Shown: positions 17,521 through 26,281 of the stretch, one piece after another
How positions within the stretch are numbered: position 1 is the first letter of the stretch
Layout of the letters: every line of letters begins with the position of its first letter
DNA from: Pelagomonas calceolata
Lineage: Eukaryota > Sar > Pelagophyceae > Pelagomonadales > Pelagomonadaceae
Reading direction: 5' to 3'
Length of the DNA: 64,000 bases
Assembly: GCA_918797485.1 (NCBI GenBank)
Contig: CAKKNE010000004.1
Location: forward strand, 3,286,001-3,350,000
Notes under the pieces: model-generated
The model's database searches: none
Told to the model about the DNA's origin: nothing
The model's input: only the letters and a program-made list of their open reading frames with translations
Position numbers and translations under genes: made by a program

Positions 17521-18075
17521 CGTGGTTCTCGGCACTGATGTTGCGGCTACGCCGGGGACAGGAGTGAGCCCCTTTTGTGAGTAGCTACTAAGGTGGGCTG
17601 GACAACACGTCGACGAGCGCGTGCCTCGCGCTGGCCGAGAATGAACAAGAAACTCCGGACTTTCTCTCTGCGTCCGGCTGCTCGCGGCGCGGGAGGGGCA
17701 GCCTCTCGGAGGCGCTGCAGCTGCTTCCGGACTCTCCGGCGCGGACAGGGCGCTCCCGCTCTAGAGTGGTCCGTGGGGAGCTATCCGTGCGTGGAGGGCT
17801 TCGTCGAGGACCCGTACTAGTGTCTTACTACGCTAGGTTCGCGTTTTGCATGCAAATTTTGGTTTGCGCTCAAGAGCGCACTAATAATTACGCCAATACT
17901 TCACTGTGAACGCCTTCGCCGCAGCACTTCCAGCCGCGCGGGCCGACATAGCACATAGCACATAGCAAAGGGAGCCAAGGGCCTGCAAGCAAGGGCCTGC
18001 CAGAACAGAGGACACAGCGCAGCAGGCCAGCCAAACCTAACCCGCGTAGCGCCAAAGCCATCGAATTGAACAACA
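17521..18075. other. Divergent intergenic region
   Basis: No gene is supported. It contains a dispersed palindrome (17816-17837) and, near 17948-18002, small direct duplications (ACATAGC and CAAGGGCCTGC units). Confidence 0.55.
17816..17837 (+). repeat. Dispersed promoter-side palindrome, copy 4
   Basis: ACTAGTGTCTTACTACGCTA with flanking GG, a 22-bp diverged copy of the family, 239 bp before the ATG at 18076. Confidence 0.7.
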
Positions 18076-19431
18076 ATGGCGTCCTGGCTCGCCGCGCTCC
18101 TGAGAGCGGCGAACAACAACCGCCGCACGTGCCTGATCGGGGCCCTCGCGCTCTGGCACCTCGTGCGGTGGCGCCGCGCGAGGGAATTGGAGGACGAGGA
18201 GCGCGTCGCGCGGGCGGAGGCGCGGATCCGCGACGAGCGCCGGCGGCGCGACGACGCGCAGCGCGAGCGGCGGCGGCGGCGGCGGCGGCGCGCGGGCGCC
18301 TACACGCTGCAGGAGGCCGGCGCGACGCAGGGCGCGCTCGGCGACGAGAAGACGAGCGGCTACGGCTGGTTCCTCACGAAGCCGCTCCAGTCCTTCGACG
18401 AAGTGTCACGGGAGAAGAAGGCGAAGCGGTCCGTCCGCTTCCAGCTCGACGCGGCGCAGGAGTTTTATGGGTTTGCCTTCCGGTGCCGCGATTCGATATG
18501 TGTCGCGCACGGCACGCAGCCCGAGTTCGTCGGGCTGAGTTTGACAGAGTGCTTAAGAAGGACGCGCAATGACGCCATCGACGGGGAGGAGCTCCACGGC
18601 CGCTTCTGCGCGGCGGCGTCCGTCGAAGGCGGCTCGTGGGTCGAGTACGCGTGGCGGCGCACGGCTTCATCTCCCCTAAAAACGAAGGGCGCCTGGATTT
18701 CTAGAGTTACGGCGAAGAACGGCGACGACTTGTACGTGGGTGTGGGTTTTGCCGTCTTGCCGCCCATTCAAGCACCGACGGACGGGTTGTATGGGTTTGT
18801 GGTGAACGGCGACGGGAAGATCGTGGCGCACGGCGGCTCGCGGGCCTTGGTGGGCAAGACGCTCGAGGACGCCGTGCGCCTCTCGGACAACAATGAGGTC
18901 GATGGCGCGGAACTGACGCGGCGCATCGTGGGCGCGGGGGAACGGGGCGGCGGCTGGCTCGCCTACCCCTGGCGGAACCAGGCCTCGGATACGTTAAAGG
19001 GCAAGGGTTGTTATGTGGTGAAGCTGCAGCGGGACGCAACCGAAGCGACGGACTCGGGCGGCGAGCTCTCGGGGAGCGAGCTGTCGGGCGGCGAGCTCTC
19101 GGACGAGGGTATATTGAGGCGGAAGGTCGGGAGGCGGGCCGTCGGCGCGGACACGGTGCTCTACGCCGGCGTGGGCTACTTTGAGCGCGATGCGCGGCAC
19201 ACGCCGCCCCAGATCCCGCCGTCGCCCGAGGCGGCGCGCGCGGCCCTCAACGCATTGGTCGAGGTCGTGGGCGGGGGCGCGGACCCGGCGACCGCCGTGA
19301 GCGACGACCGGCTGGGCGCGGCCGCGGCGGCGTCGACGTGCTGGTCGCGGACGGCGCTGCCGCGGGAGCTCGCGGACGTGCTGCGAGAAAGGGCCGTGGC
19401 CCACATCCGCGACGCGACGATCTCGTTCTGA
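18076..19431 (+). CDS. Membrane-anchored protein with two Cache-like domains
   Basis: The protein has 451 residues. A short hydrophobic stretch (CLIGALALWHLV, about 19-30) is followed by a long Arg/Glu-rich helix to residue 73. Two repeated sensor-like modules follow. The first (about 120-235) has FYGFAFRCRDSICVAHGTQP, GGSWVEYAWRR and LYVGVGFAVLP. The second (about 236-380) has LYGFVVNGDGKIVAHGGSRA, GGGWLAYPWRNQ, KGCYVVKL and LYAGVGYF. The YGF...DGxxVAHG...GGWxxYPWRN...Y.GVGY pattern is that of sCache-type extracytoplasmic ligand sensors, common in bacterial signalling proteins. No kinase or methyl-accepting output domain is present, so the role is unclear; ligand binding is inferred. A small SGGELSG repeat sits between module 2 strands. 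A Cache-like piece also occurs at the left edge of the window. Confidence 0.75.
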   Translation: MASWLAALLRAANNNRRTCLIGALALWHLVRWRRARELEDEERVARAEARIRDERRRRDDAQRERRRRRRRRAGAYTLQEAGATQGALGDEKTSGYGWFLTKPLQSFDEVSREKKAKRSVRFQLDAAQEFYGFAFRCRDSICVAHGTQPEFVGLSLTECLRRTRNDAIDGEELHGRFCAAASVEGGSWVEYAWRRTASSPLKTKGAWISRVTAKNGDDLYVGVGFAVLPPIQAPTDGLYGFVVNGDGKIVAHGGSRALVGKTLEDAVRLSDNNEVDGAELTRRIVGAGERGGGWLAYPWRNQASDTLKGKGCYVVKLQRDATEATDSGGELSGSELSGGELSDEGILRRKVGRRAVGADTVLYAGVGYFERDARHTPPQIPPSPEAARAALNALVEVVGGGADPATAVSDDRLGAAAAASTCWSRTALPRELADVLRERAVAHIRDATISF

Positions 19432-19451
19432 TTTGTGTCCTTTTGTGACTG

Positions 19452-19567
19452 TTGCTTTGCTTAGAGCTCTAGCTCGCTAGGCCGCCTAGCCACCAAGCCG
19501 CCGCCTCGCTGCTTGACCGCACGCCCGCCCCGCCCTCGGCCCTCATACGCCGTCGCCCCGAGTGTGC
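19452..19567 (+). repeat. Convergent-gap repeat, copy A
   Basis: It starts TTGCTTTGCTTAGAGCT and runs through GGCCGCCTAGCCACC to GGCCCTCATACGCCGTCGCC. Related sequence occurs at 57425-57520 and, inverted and shorter, at 47761-47817. All three lie between convergent stop codons. Confidence 0.75.
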
Positions 19568-19617
19568 TAAGTATAATTTGTTACTCGATGACTAGATGAT
19601 GTCGGCGATGCGTGAAT

Positions 19618-21240
19618 TCAGAAGTCCACCTCCCAGCCGTCCTGCGGCTGGTAGTGGACGAAGACGTTCGCGTAGGACCGCCCCTTGAATGGAGACGGCC
19701 GCCCGTGCAGCAGCCGCGCGGACTCGTACAAGAGCAAATCGCCGGGCTTCATATTCACGGCGTGCAATTTGCCGCCGTGGTCCAAAATCTCGACGGGCCA
19801 GTCGTCGCCTCCACCCAACTCCTGGGCGACGTTCATGATGCCGCTGACGACGTGGGTCTGGGCCGTGTCGACGTGGAGGTGTAAGTACGAGCCCGTCTCG
19901 TAGGTTCTCACACCATAAGCAGACGTGCCCTTCAGGGGTCCCACGGACGGCGCCCAGGCCTCCATCGTCTTTTGCAACTCGTCGAAGACGAAGCGCTTGA
20001 CGTCCGGGGGTAAAGGCGTATGCCACGTCGTAATTTGATGTTGATTATACAAAGGGCCGCCGTCGTCCTCTTCCCTTCTATGGGTCGCGTGGCTCGCGTT
20101 GTAGAACTGTTCCACGGCCTCGAAAACAGGTGAAGGCGTCCTTATTAACCGGAAGCCGTCTTCAGTGACATTTGGCGTTAAAGCGATCTGCACATCTGAT
20201 AGAGCCTTCCTCTTTTCAAAGGCGAGGTCCCGCACCTTTTCTCCTACCGCAAACCGCACGCGCGCGTCGCGCCCTTCCGGGCCTTGCAACGAAGCCAGAC
20301 GCTCCATCTCCTTCCGCTGCCCTTGGGCCGCGTGCGGGTCGTGTGGAATTGATCCTTCTTGGCACGTCTCCGCCTCCGCTATCAACGCTTCGTTGATCAC
20401 GGCCGCGTCCCCGACGCCGCGCACGGTCACCTGGCCCAGGAATCGTCCCTCTTCGTCGCCGACGGCGAAGACGTGGCCCACGAATGTGCCCAGCGACGTC
20501 GAAGCGCCCGGCGCCAGAAACGACACCTGCTTGTAGGGCGAGTGGTCCCTTAAACCTTCCTCCTGCTCGAGGTCGAACCAGTGGAGCGTGACATTGACCT
20601 CCAACTCGTTCGTCACCAAAAACTTTTTCACCGCCATGGAGTGCCGGACGCGCTCGGCGAGCGCGTAGCGGAGGCCCCTCGCATCCGACAACGGGATGGA
20701 GACCGCGTTTTGTAGAGAAGGCGCCTCCTCCTCAATGTCGTCGCGCGGCTCGACCAGGAACGCGCCGCACGCGTCGTCTCCATCAAAAGGCCACGCGCCG
20801 CGCCACTGCGACCGTCTTGCCACACCCGTCGCGAGGAAGCGCGCGGGCCGGTTCCGCTGCGCGTGCCTCAGACTCACGAGCAGCGACTGCGCGTCCACCG
20901 CACCGCACGGCGCACATGTTGCGCAGCTCTTTCGGCAGCTGCGCAGCATGTATCCCGGGTTCGCGTCGCACTCGCCCGCGGCCGCCCACGTCGCGCACTG
21001 TTCATGCTGATCGTCGCAGGGCGTCTCTACGTCGTCGGCGGCGACGACCAGCGCGGCGGTCCAGCCGTCGCGCGGCGCGAGCTTCCTGATATCGCTCCAC
21101 GAGCTCACGTTGCGCGCGTGCCACGACGTGTCGTAGAGGCCGTTGACCACGTGCGGGAGGACGCGCGTGTCCTTTTTTTTGCTGTGCCAGAAGGCGGCGC
21201 GGGCTGCGGCCAGGCCTATGAGCAAGCGCACGGCTGGCAT
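19618..21240 (-). CDS. ShK - VHL beta-like - prolyl 4-hydroxylase fusion protein
   Basis: The protein has 540 residues from the ATG at 21240. Residues 1-17 form a signal peptide-like start (MPAVRLLIGLAAARAAF). Residues 75-112 are a ShK-type domain with six cysteines, including CATWAAAGECDANPGYMLRS then CRKSCATC. Residues 203-280 resemble the VHL beta sandwich: VNVTLHWFD, YKQVSFLAPGA, then GTFVGHVFAV. Residues 350-540 are a 2-oxoglutarate/Fe(II) dioxygenase of the P4H type: HVD at 456-458, distal His at 512 in LLHGRP, and Arg 521 in GRSYANVFVHY as the likely 2-oxoglutarate anchor. The expected reaction is hydroxylation of peptidyl proline in the secretory pathway. ShK with P4H is common; adding a VHL-like domain, which reads hydroxyproline in animals, is unusual. 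The active-site triad is complete. Confidence 0.85.
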   Translation of the reverse strand: MPAVRLLIGLAAARAAFWHSKKKDTRVLPHVVNGLYDTSWHARNVSSWSDIRKLAPRDGWTAALVVAADDVETPCDDQHEQCATWAAAGECDANPGYMLRSCRKSCATCAPCGAVDAQSLLVSLRHAQRNRPARFLATGVARRSQWRGAWPFDGDDACGAFLVEPRDDIEEEAPSLQNAVSIPLSDARGLRYALAERVRHSMAVKKFLVTNELEVNVTLHWFDLEQEEGLRDHSPYKQVSFLAPGASTSLGTFVGHVFAVGDEEGRFLGQVTVRGVGDAAVINEALIAEAETCQEGSIPHDPHAAQGQRKEMERLASLQGPEGRDARVRFAVGEKVRDLAFEKRKALSDVQIALTPNVTEDGFRLIRTPSPVFEAVEQFYNASHATHRREEDDGGPLYNQHQITTWHTPLPPDVKRFVFDELQKTMEAWAPSVGPLKGTSAYGVRTYETGSYLHLHVDTAQTHVVSGIMNVAQELGGGDDWPVEILDHGGKLHAVNMKPGDLLLYESARLLHGRPSPFKGRSYANVFVHYQPQDGWEVDF

Positions 21241-21631
21241 GGCTGGGATGGCAGCTCTTGACAATGTTTGACAAGTCCAGCGCTGCAGCACTCTGACAGA
21301 ATCTACTTTCGACAGTGCTGGAGCACAATAGCGTGCAACTTGATGAGCTTGACGCGCCTGCCTAGCCTAGCCTGATTTAGCTCGTTCGACCCCGGCTGAA
21401 TTTTTTCGCGCTAGTGGCCTACACCGCTAGTCATTATGGAGAGCATCGAAGCGCTGTAGCCAAACGCGCGAGTTACGCACGAACCGCACGCGCTACGCAC
21501 TCGGGAGACCACCCTCTCGTCTCAGAAGACAGTTTATCACGCGCGCGCTTCGTACCGGAGCCGCACACAGGAGCAACAGGGTTCGGAGAGCCTGTGGTCA
21601 GATTCGGCAACCAAGCCGATAGCCGGCAAGG
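21241..21631. other. Divergent intergenic region
   Basis: Shared upstream region of the P4H fusion gene and the SNF2 gene. It contains a diverged palindromic repeat at 21410-21431. Nothing else is recognised. Confidence 0.55.
21410..21431 (+). repeat. Dispersed promoter-side palindrome, diverged copy
   Basis: GCTAGTGG at the left and ACCGCTAGT at the right, 22 bp. It lies 170 bp before the P4H fusion ATG and exactly 201 bp before the SNF2 ATG at 21632. Confidence 0.6.
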
Positions 21632-23452
21632 ATGGCCTGTTATGGCCGCTACGAGCCGACAGCGTCGAGCAGCGGCGGCGGCGACTGGATCGCCAGGCTC
21701 GAACAAGGCAGCGGCCCCGTAACGTCGCCGCAAGTCAACGCCATCGCGGCCGAAGGTCTTTACGACTATCAGAAGGAAGCGGTGCGCCGGGCGCTCGAGC
21801 GCGACGGCCGCATCTTGCTGGCCCACGACATGGGCTTAGGAAAGACTGTAACCGGACTTACGATCATGAACCACTACCGCGGCGACTGGCCGTTATTGAT
21901 CTTGTGCCCGAAGGCCGTGCTGACGCAGTGGGCCGAAGAGGTGGCGCGCTGGTGCCGCCACCCCAGAACTGGGCCGCCCACGACCGCGATAGTCAAGGGC
22001 AAAGTCACGCGCCAGGGCAAAAGTGTAATTGACATAAAAGGCTCCGTCGTCCGCGGCGACATGAAAGTGAAGAAATTCGACGGCGAGGTCAAGGTCGTCA
22101 TCACGACCTTCGACGTGCTCGCGCGCAATCTCGACGCGCTGCGCTTCCGCCCGGGCGGCGGCGCGTGGCGCGCCGTGATTCTGGACGAGTCGCACAAGTG
22201 CAAGAGCCCGGAGACGAAACGGACGCAAGCCGTGTTGCCCGTGGCGCTCGGCGCGGCGCGCTGCGTGCTCCTGACGGGGACGCCGATGTGTAGTGGGGCC
22301 AACGACCTGTGGACCCAGATTAACATGGCGGCCCAGCCGCGAGCTAGGAGTGCATTGATACCGTTCGGGCGCTTCCAGCGGCGCTACTGCGAGCACAGCA
22401 CCATCCGCACGCCCTACGGATCGATCGACCGCTACAGCGGCGTCAAGAAAGAGCATGAGGAGGAGCTCAACCGCGTGCTGAGAACGGTCATCGACCGCGC
22501 GAAGAAGGAGGACGTCGCGTCGCAGCTGCCGTCGAAGACCGTCGCGCCGGTCTACTTCACGGCCTCGCCCGCCATCCGCAAGAAGCTCAACGAGCGACAG
22601 GCTCGGTTCAAGGCGATGCAGAAAGCCGACGAGATCGCCGAGCTCGAGGGCACCGACGAACGGGTGCCGACGCACGAAGTACTGAAACTCTTCGTCGATA
22701 ACGCCGTCGAGCGAGCTGAAGCATCAGCGGAGTGGGTCAAGGAGTTCTTCGTCGAGCGCGAGGGCGACGACAAGTGCATCGTCTTCGCCTACCACCGCGC
22801 CGTGCTCGACGAGCTCGAGAAGCACCTCAAGAAGTGTACCATGATCCGCATCGACGGCTCGACGTCGTCGCGCGAGCGCGAGGCGCTCCTGGATCGCTTC
22901 AAGACCGACGACAAGTGCCGCATCGCGCTGCTGTCGCTGGGCACGTGCTCCACGGGCCTGAACCTTCAGCACGCGCGGACCATCTTGTTTGCGGAGATGT
23001 ACTGGTCGCAGACGCTCCACGCCCAGGCCGAGGACCGCATCCATCGCATCGGCTCCGAGGAGCCGTGCAACATCTTCTACGCGATGTTTCCCAATTCATT
23101 GGACGGCATGGTCTACGCGTCGCTGCGGCGCAAGGCGGAGACGGTGCGCAACGTCGTCGACGCGGCGCCTCCTGCGACGCCTGCGAAACGCAAGCCGGTG
23201 CCCAAGGTCACGCCGGACGCCAAGGGCGTCCTCGACCTGACGACCGCGCTGGCGAGTGGCCCGCCGCCCGTGACGCCCAAGAAGCGCCGGCGCATCATCG
23301 AAGAGAGCGACGACTCGGAGGACTGCGAGATGGGCGAGACGCTCTCCGCGGAGGAGCGCTCGCGCCGCGCCCAAGCTGCCGCCGAGCGCGCGGGCGACGT
23401 CCAGGACGTCGACGACGACTGCCCCCTCGAGTGCGTCCCCGTGAAGAAGTAA
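21632..23452 (+). CDS. SMARCAL1/ZRANB3-like SNF2 family ATPase
   Basis: This 606-residue single exon holds both RecA-like lobes of a SNF2 motor. Motif I is HDMGLGKTVTGL (about 69-80), motif II is ILDESHK (about 181-187), motif III is LLTGTPM, and the second lobe has IRIDGSTSSRERE, STGLNLQHARTILFAEMYW and QAEDRIHRIGS. The compact core, DESH box and HRIGQ-like motif VI fit the SMARCAL1/HARP branch, which anneals RPA-coated DNA and remodels stalled forks. I do not see a separate HARP domain or RPA-binding motif at the N-terminus. A Pro/Lys-rich tail with KKRRRIIEESDD is a likely nuclear signal with acidic phospho-sites. The gene converges with the Cys-rich membrane protein gene at 21 bp. Confidence 0.88.
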   Translation: MACYGRYEPTASSSGGGDWIARLEQGSGPVTSPQVNAIAAEGLYDYQKEAVRRALERDGRILLAHDMGLGKTVTGLTIMNHYRGDWPLLILCPKAVLTQWAEEVARWCRHPRTGPPTTAIVKGKVTRQGKSVIDIKGSVVRGDMKVKKFDGEVKVVITTFDVLARNLDALRFRPGGGAWRAVILDESHKCKSPETKRTQAVLPVALGAARCVLLTGTPMCSGANDLWTQINMAAQPRARSALIPFGRFQRRYCEHSTIRTPYGSIDRYSGVKKEHEEELNRVLRTVIDRAKKEDVASQLPSKTVAPVYFTASPAIRKKLNERQARFKAMQKADEIAELEGTDERVPTHEVLKLFVDNAVERAEASAEWVKEFFVEREGDDKCIVFAYHRAVLDELEKHLKKCTMIRIDGSTSSREREALLDRFKTDDKCRIALLSLGTCSTGLNLQHARTILFAEMYWSQTLHAQAEDRIHRIGSEEPCNIFYAMFPNSLDGMVYASLRRKAETVRNVVDAAPPATPAKRKPVPKVTPDAKGVLDLTTALASGPPPVTPKKRRRIIEESDDSEDCEMGETLSAEERSRRAQAAAERAGDVQDVDDDCPLECVPVKK

Positions 23453-23473
23453 GCCTGTTTCTGTTACAGTTAC

Positions 23474-24208
23474 TCATCGGTCCATCGCCTCCGTCAGGAG
23501 CGGCGTGCCGGCGTAGGGCGGCGGCTTCGCCGTCTGCGCGACGGGGTTATAGCCCTGGTAATTTCCCGGCGACGCGCCGCCGCCCTCCCTATATTTAATC
23601 TCGGCGTCGACCTGGGCCGTCATGCAGCCGGCGGTCGCGAAGAACACGATCTCCGCGATGAGGTCCAGCAGTCGCGCGAGGTGCCGGAAGTTGCGGTTGA
23701 ACATGGCGATGCAGTGGCAAACACAGGACAAAACTTGCACGAAGTTGTTGAACCGGATGATGCGGTTGTCGCACTCGTCCGCCGCGAGGTGGTACATGTC
23801 CATCAGCAGGAAGCGCGTCGACGACACGGCCAACCCGGGACAGAGGCAGGCCTCGAGGCACATGCACGTCCGCGGAAACTCGCGTTCCCCGCAGTGGCCC
23901 GGCTGGAAGCACAGGCAGGCCGGCAAATACCCCTGGCAGCACAAATAATTCTCCCACTCCGAGCCCGGCGCCACATGATTCAGCGCTCGGTACCGCATGT
24001 GCCACTGGCAGCAGATGAACGTCACCGGGAAGCCGCCCGCGAGGCACTGGAGCGGCGCGCGGAGCGGCGCGTCGCCCATCCCCAACTGGAAGGTCTCTCT
24101 ATTCGTCGCGTACTTCTCGTACGTCGCGCCGCGGCCGCCCTCGGCGCCGTACTCGTCGGGCCGCAGCGGCTCGCCCGAGAAGCAAAAACACAGGGAGTTG
24201 CAAGCCAT
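23474..24208 (-). CDS. Cys-rich membrane-associated protein of a conserved algal type
   Basis: The protein has 244 residues with about 24 cysteines. The core runs FPVTFICCQWHMRYRALNHV, YLCCQGYLPACLCFQPGHCG, TCMCLEACLCPGLAVSS, then a helical part with ECDNRIIRFNNFVQVLSCVC and LLDLIAEIVFFATAGCM. Clustered CC and CxC pairs with hydrophobic stretches suggest a palmitoylated or membrane-embedded protein, loosely like PLAC8-type proteins, but I cannot place it in a named family. The C-terminus is Pro/Gly/Tyr-rich (GNYQGYNPVAQTAKPPPYAG) with a PPPY motif that could bind a WW-domain ligase. The ATG at 24208 is the first in frame. Confidence 0.65.
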   Translation of the reverse strand: MACNSLCFCFSGEPLRPDEYGAEGGRGATYEKYATNRETFQLGMGDAPLRAPLQCLAGGFPVTFICCQWHMRYRALNHVAPGSEWENYLCCQGYLPACLCFQPGHCGEREFPRTCMCLEACLCPGLAVSSTRFLLMDMYHLAADECDNRIIRFNNFVQVLSCVCHCIAMFNRNFRHLARLLDLIAEIVFFATAGCMTAQVDAEIKYREGGGASPGNYQGYNPVAQTAKPPPYAGTPLLTEAMDR

Positions 24209-24416
24209 GGCTGGTGGTGGTTAAGGGAGGCAGCCCGCGTCGATGGAAGGGCAGCCCTCGGCGGCCGCGTGGGATGATTTGTGCGTTCCTGCGGTGGCTA
24301 TACGCGTCGTAGGCTCGCGTGCCAACCCGGCGTCGAGGATGCGAAAGCAGAGAAACGCGAGGCGGCCGAGCCGCTATCTATCGATGCGCTCGGGCCGACG
24401 ACTCGAACACTAGGAC

Positions 24417-25346
24417 TTACTGCGTCGGCATCGACCCGTCCGTCGGCGGCGACGGGGCCCGGGCCCTCCGGGGATCGGGCGCGCTGGCGCGCAGCTCCGC
24501 CACCCGTGCCGCCCGCGCCTCCTGGGCGGCCAGGCGCGCCTCGCGTGCGACGCGGTTCGAGCGCTCCCGGACGACCTCCTCAGTCTTTTCCTCGCGGTCC
24601 GTCCCAAAGGAGCGCAGCGCGTTCGCGCGCGTCTCCTCGTTCGCCCTTTTACGCTCGAGCCTCGCCAACCTCCGCTTCCGCTCGGCGTCCGCGCGCGCCG
24701 CCCGCGCCGCGGTCTCGTCGCGCCGCGCCTGCTCCCGGGCCGCGTCCCAGACGCGCGTCGCGGCCTCGGGCCCGCCCGGCGCCGTCGCGATCAACGCCGC
24801 TCGCGGGCCCAGCGTCGAAACCGCTTGGTCGAGCGCCGCGTCGTCGTCATAGCGAATACCTCCCGCCTGGCCGAGGTCGTAGGGCGCACCTTTCGGCGCG
24901 CAGGCGTCGGCGTAGGCGCGCACGTCGCGCAGCGTTTCGTCGGTGCTGAATGCGGCTTCTAATCTCGCGCCTGACGGCAGCCTGATCACGAGCGCGACGT
25001 GCGGCGACGGTGGCTTGTATGAAGCGCACCAGGCAAGCGCCGCCCGAAGCTTCGCGTCGTCGGCGTTTGCCAGCGAGATCGCGTCGGCGCGCTCGTCGCT
25101 CTTAAAGCCGAGGCTCGCGAGGAGCTCGCGGCCGCCCGGCCGCCCCAGAAGGCGCTGCTGGCATACGCGCCCCGACTGCTTGAGGCTCCTGTATTTCTCT
25201 TCGCCGGGGTTGTCCAATATTTTGGACAGGATCGATGCGACGAGTTGGAGGAGGTCCTGCAGCGCCTCCGGTGGGTTCAGGGCAACCGTGCGACGCGTGC
25301 GTTCCGTGGCGGTCCATGCCGGGCCATCACTGTCGAACGTGGCCAT
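24417..25346 (-). CDS. PUB-UBX domain p97/Cdc48 cofactor (UBXN6-like)
   Basis: The protein has 309 residues from MATFDSDG at 25346; an earlier in-frame start is only GTG. A PUB domain spans about 24-85 with ALQDLLQLVASILSKILDNP and YRSLKQSGRVCQQRLLG; PUB domains bind the C-terminal tail of p97/Cdc48. A UBX-like fold spans about 112-190 with HVALVIRLPSGARLEAAF, ETLRDVRAY and RAALIATAPGG; I do not see the usual FPR loop, so N-domain binding may be weak. A long Arg/Ala/Glu coiled coil fills the rest. Having both domains is the plan of UBXN6/UBXD1, though here PUB precedes UBX directly and the coiled coil is C-terminal. A role in p97-dependent ubiquitin processing is inferred. Confidence 0.82.
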   Translation of the reverse strand: MATFDSDGPAWTATERTRRTVALNPPEALQDLLQLVASILSKILDNPGEEKYRSLKQSGRVCQQRLLGRPGGRELLASLGFKSDERADAISLANADDAKLRAALAWCASYKPPSPHVALVIRLPSGARLEAAFSTDETLRDVRAYADACAPKGAPYDLGQAGGIRYDDDAALDQAVSTLGPRAALIATAPGGPEAATRVWDAAREQARRDETAARAARADAERKRRLARLERKRANEETRANALRSFGTDREEKTEEVVRERSNRVAREARLAAQEARAARVAELRASAPDPRRARAPSPPTDGSMPTQ

Positions 25347-25402
25347 CGATGGTAATCGGGCAGCTCCGTGGAGGCGCACAGGCACTCCCTGGGATAGAGC
25401 AT

Positions 25403-25417
25403 GCTAGTGTGTTACCC
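25403..25417 (+). repeat. Dispersed promoter-side palindrome, half copy
   Basis: GCTAGTGTGTTACCC matches the left half of the family; the right half is lost. It lies 57 bp before the PUB-UBX ATG. Confidence 0.6.
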
Positions 25418-25456
25418 ATTAACTTTAAGTGAGGAGTTCCTACGCTCCGGCAGGCG

Positions 25457-25909
25457 TCAGAGCCCGAGGCAGCCGCAGCCCGAGTCCTTGGAGTTGAGGA
25501 CGATGCGCGTGCCGTCGGGGTTCGTCTGGACCTGCTCGCCGTCGACGGTCGTCTCGATGACCTTCCCGTCCTTGTTCTGCTGGCGCTTCGAGCCGTCGAG
25601 GTAGGACGTGATGACCGTGCCGTCCTTGTTCGTCTGCGTGCGCGTGCCGTCGAGGGCGATCTCGATGACCGTGCCATTCAAATTTTCTTGCACTTTGCTA
25701 CCGTCGTCAAAAGTTTTCATGACGCCGACCTTGCGCCCCGCGCGGTCGACGGCCTCGGCGGTCTTGATGACGCGCTTCGGTTTTGATGGCGGCTCCTCGG
25801 CGCTCCACGACGCGGCCTTGGACGGGATCTCGGGCGTCATCGCGCGCGTCGAGTCGTCCTTGAAGGACTCTTCTTTTGAGGCCGCCTTGTCGAAGATGCG
25901 CGAGGCCAT
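25457..25909 (-). CDS. G-box-like beta-repeat protein with Cys C-terminus
   Basis: The protein has 150 residues. From about residue 65 to 140 it consists of five or six short strand-turn units of the form xxDGTxxxxxxDGxVI: FDDGSKVQENLNGTVIEI, LDGTRTQTNKDGTVITSY, LDGSKRQQNKDGKVIETT and VDGEQVQTNPDGTRIVL. This matches the G-box/TCP10-C type of single beta-sheet seen in the centriolar protein CPAP/SAS-4, which binds the STIL protein. The first 60 residues are charged and disordered. The end CGCLGL could be lipidated or metal-binding. Only the repeat module is present, so calling it a centriole protein would go too far. Confidence 0.7.
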   Translation of the reverse strand: MASRIFDKAASKEESFKDDSTRAMTPEIPSKAASWSAEEPPSKPKRVIKTAEAVDRAGRKVGVMKTFDDGSKVQENLNGTVIEIALDGTRTQTNKDGTVITSYLDGSKRQQNKDGKVIETTVDGEQVQTNPDGTRIVLNSKDSGCGCLGL

Positions 25910-26113
25910 CTTCTCTTGTCAATCGCTGCAACGACGACTGGCGGCTGCGCCAATCGATGGATAATCCTGGAAATTCAGAGGTCGATTAAACCGCGTCGGC
26001 GCGACCGGTTCCGCGTCAGCTGGCGGATAATATACAGTGGGCCGATACGTCGAGATAGGATCTCGACGCAGAAACCGGGCGTATGGCGCCGTGGCAAAGT
26101 TGGCTTTAGCGGA

Positions 26114-26137
26114 GCTAGCGGCATGTAACACTCTAGT
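26114..26137 (-). repeat. Dispersed promoter-side palindrome, copy 5
   Basis: GCTAGCGGCATGTAACACT followed by CTAGT, in reverse orientation to the consensus. It lies 205 bp before the ATG of the G-box repeat protein. Confidence 0.75.
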
Positions 26138-26159
26138 AAGCTCAAAGGCAGCCGGGCTG

Positions 26160-26276
26160 CACATGAGGCCATGTGCTGCACACGCAAAAACACGGTTGGC
26201 GAGCGAAGCGGAGCAGCGAAGCTGCGCAGCGGAGCCGCCAGCCGTGTTTTTGCGTGTGCAGCACAGGCCTCATGTG
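26160..26276. repeat. Long fold-back hairpin
   Basis: Left arm 26160-26201 and right arm 26236-26276 pair over 41 bp with one single-base bulge and one mismatch that would be a G-U wobble in RNA. The arms contain GCTGCACACGCAAAAACACG and its complement. The 34-nt loop carries its own small stem (GCAGCGAAGCTGC). It could be a foldback MITE or a small-RNA precursor. Confidence 0.75.
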
Positions 26277-26281
26277 AAGCC

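Noticed and set aside
17593-17820. 75-codon forward frame upstream of the Cache gene
   Set aside because: Starts at a non-ATG codon, Arg-rich by composition and runs into a palindromic repeat.
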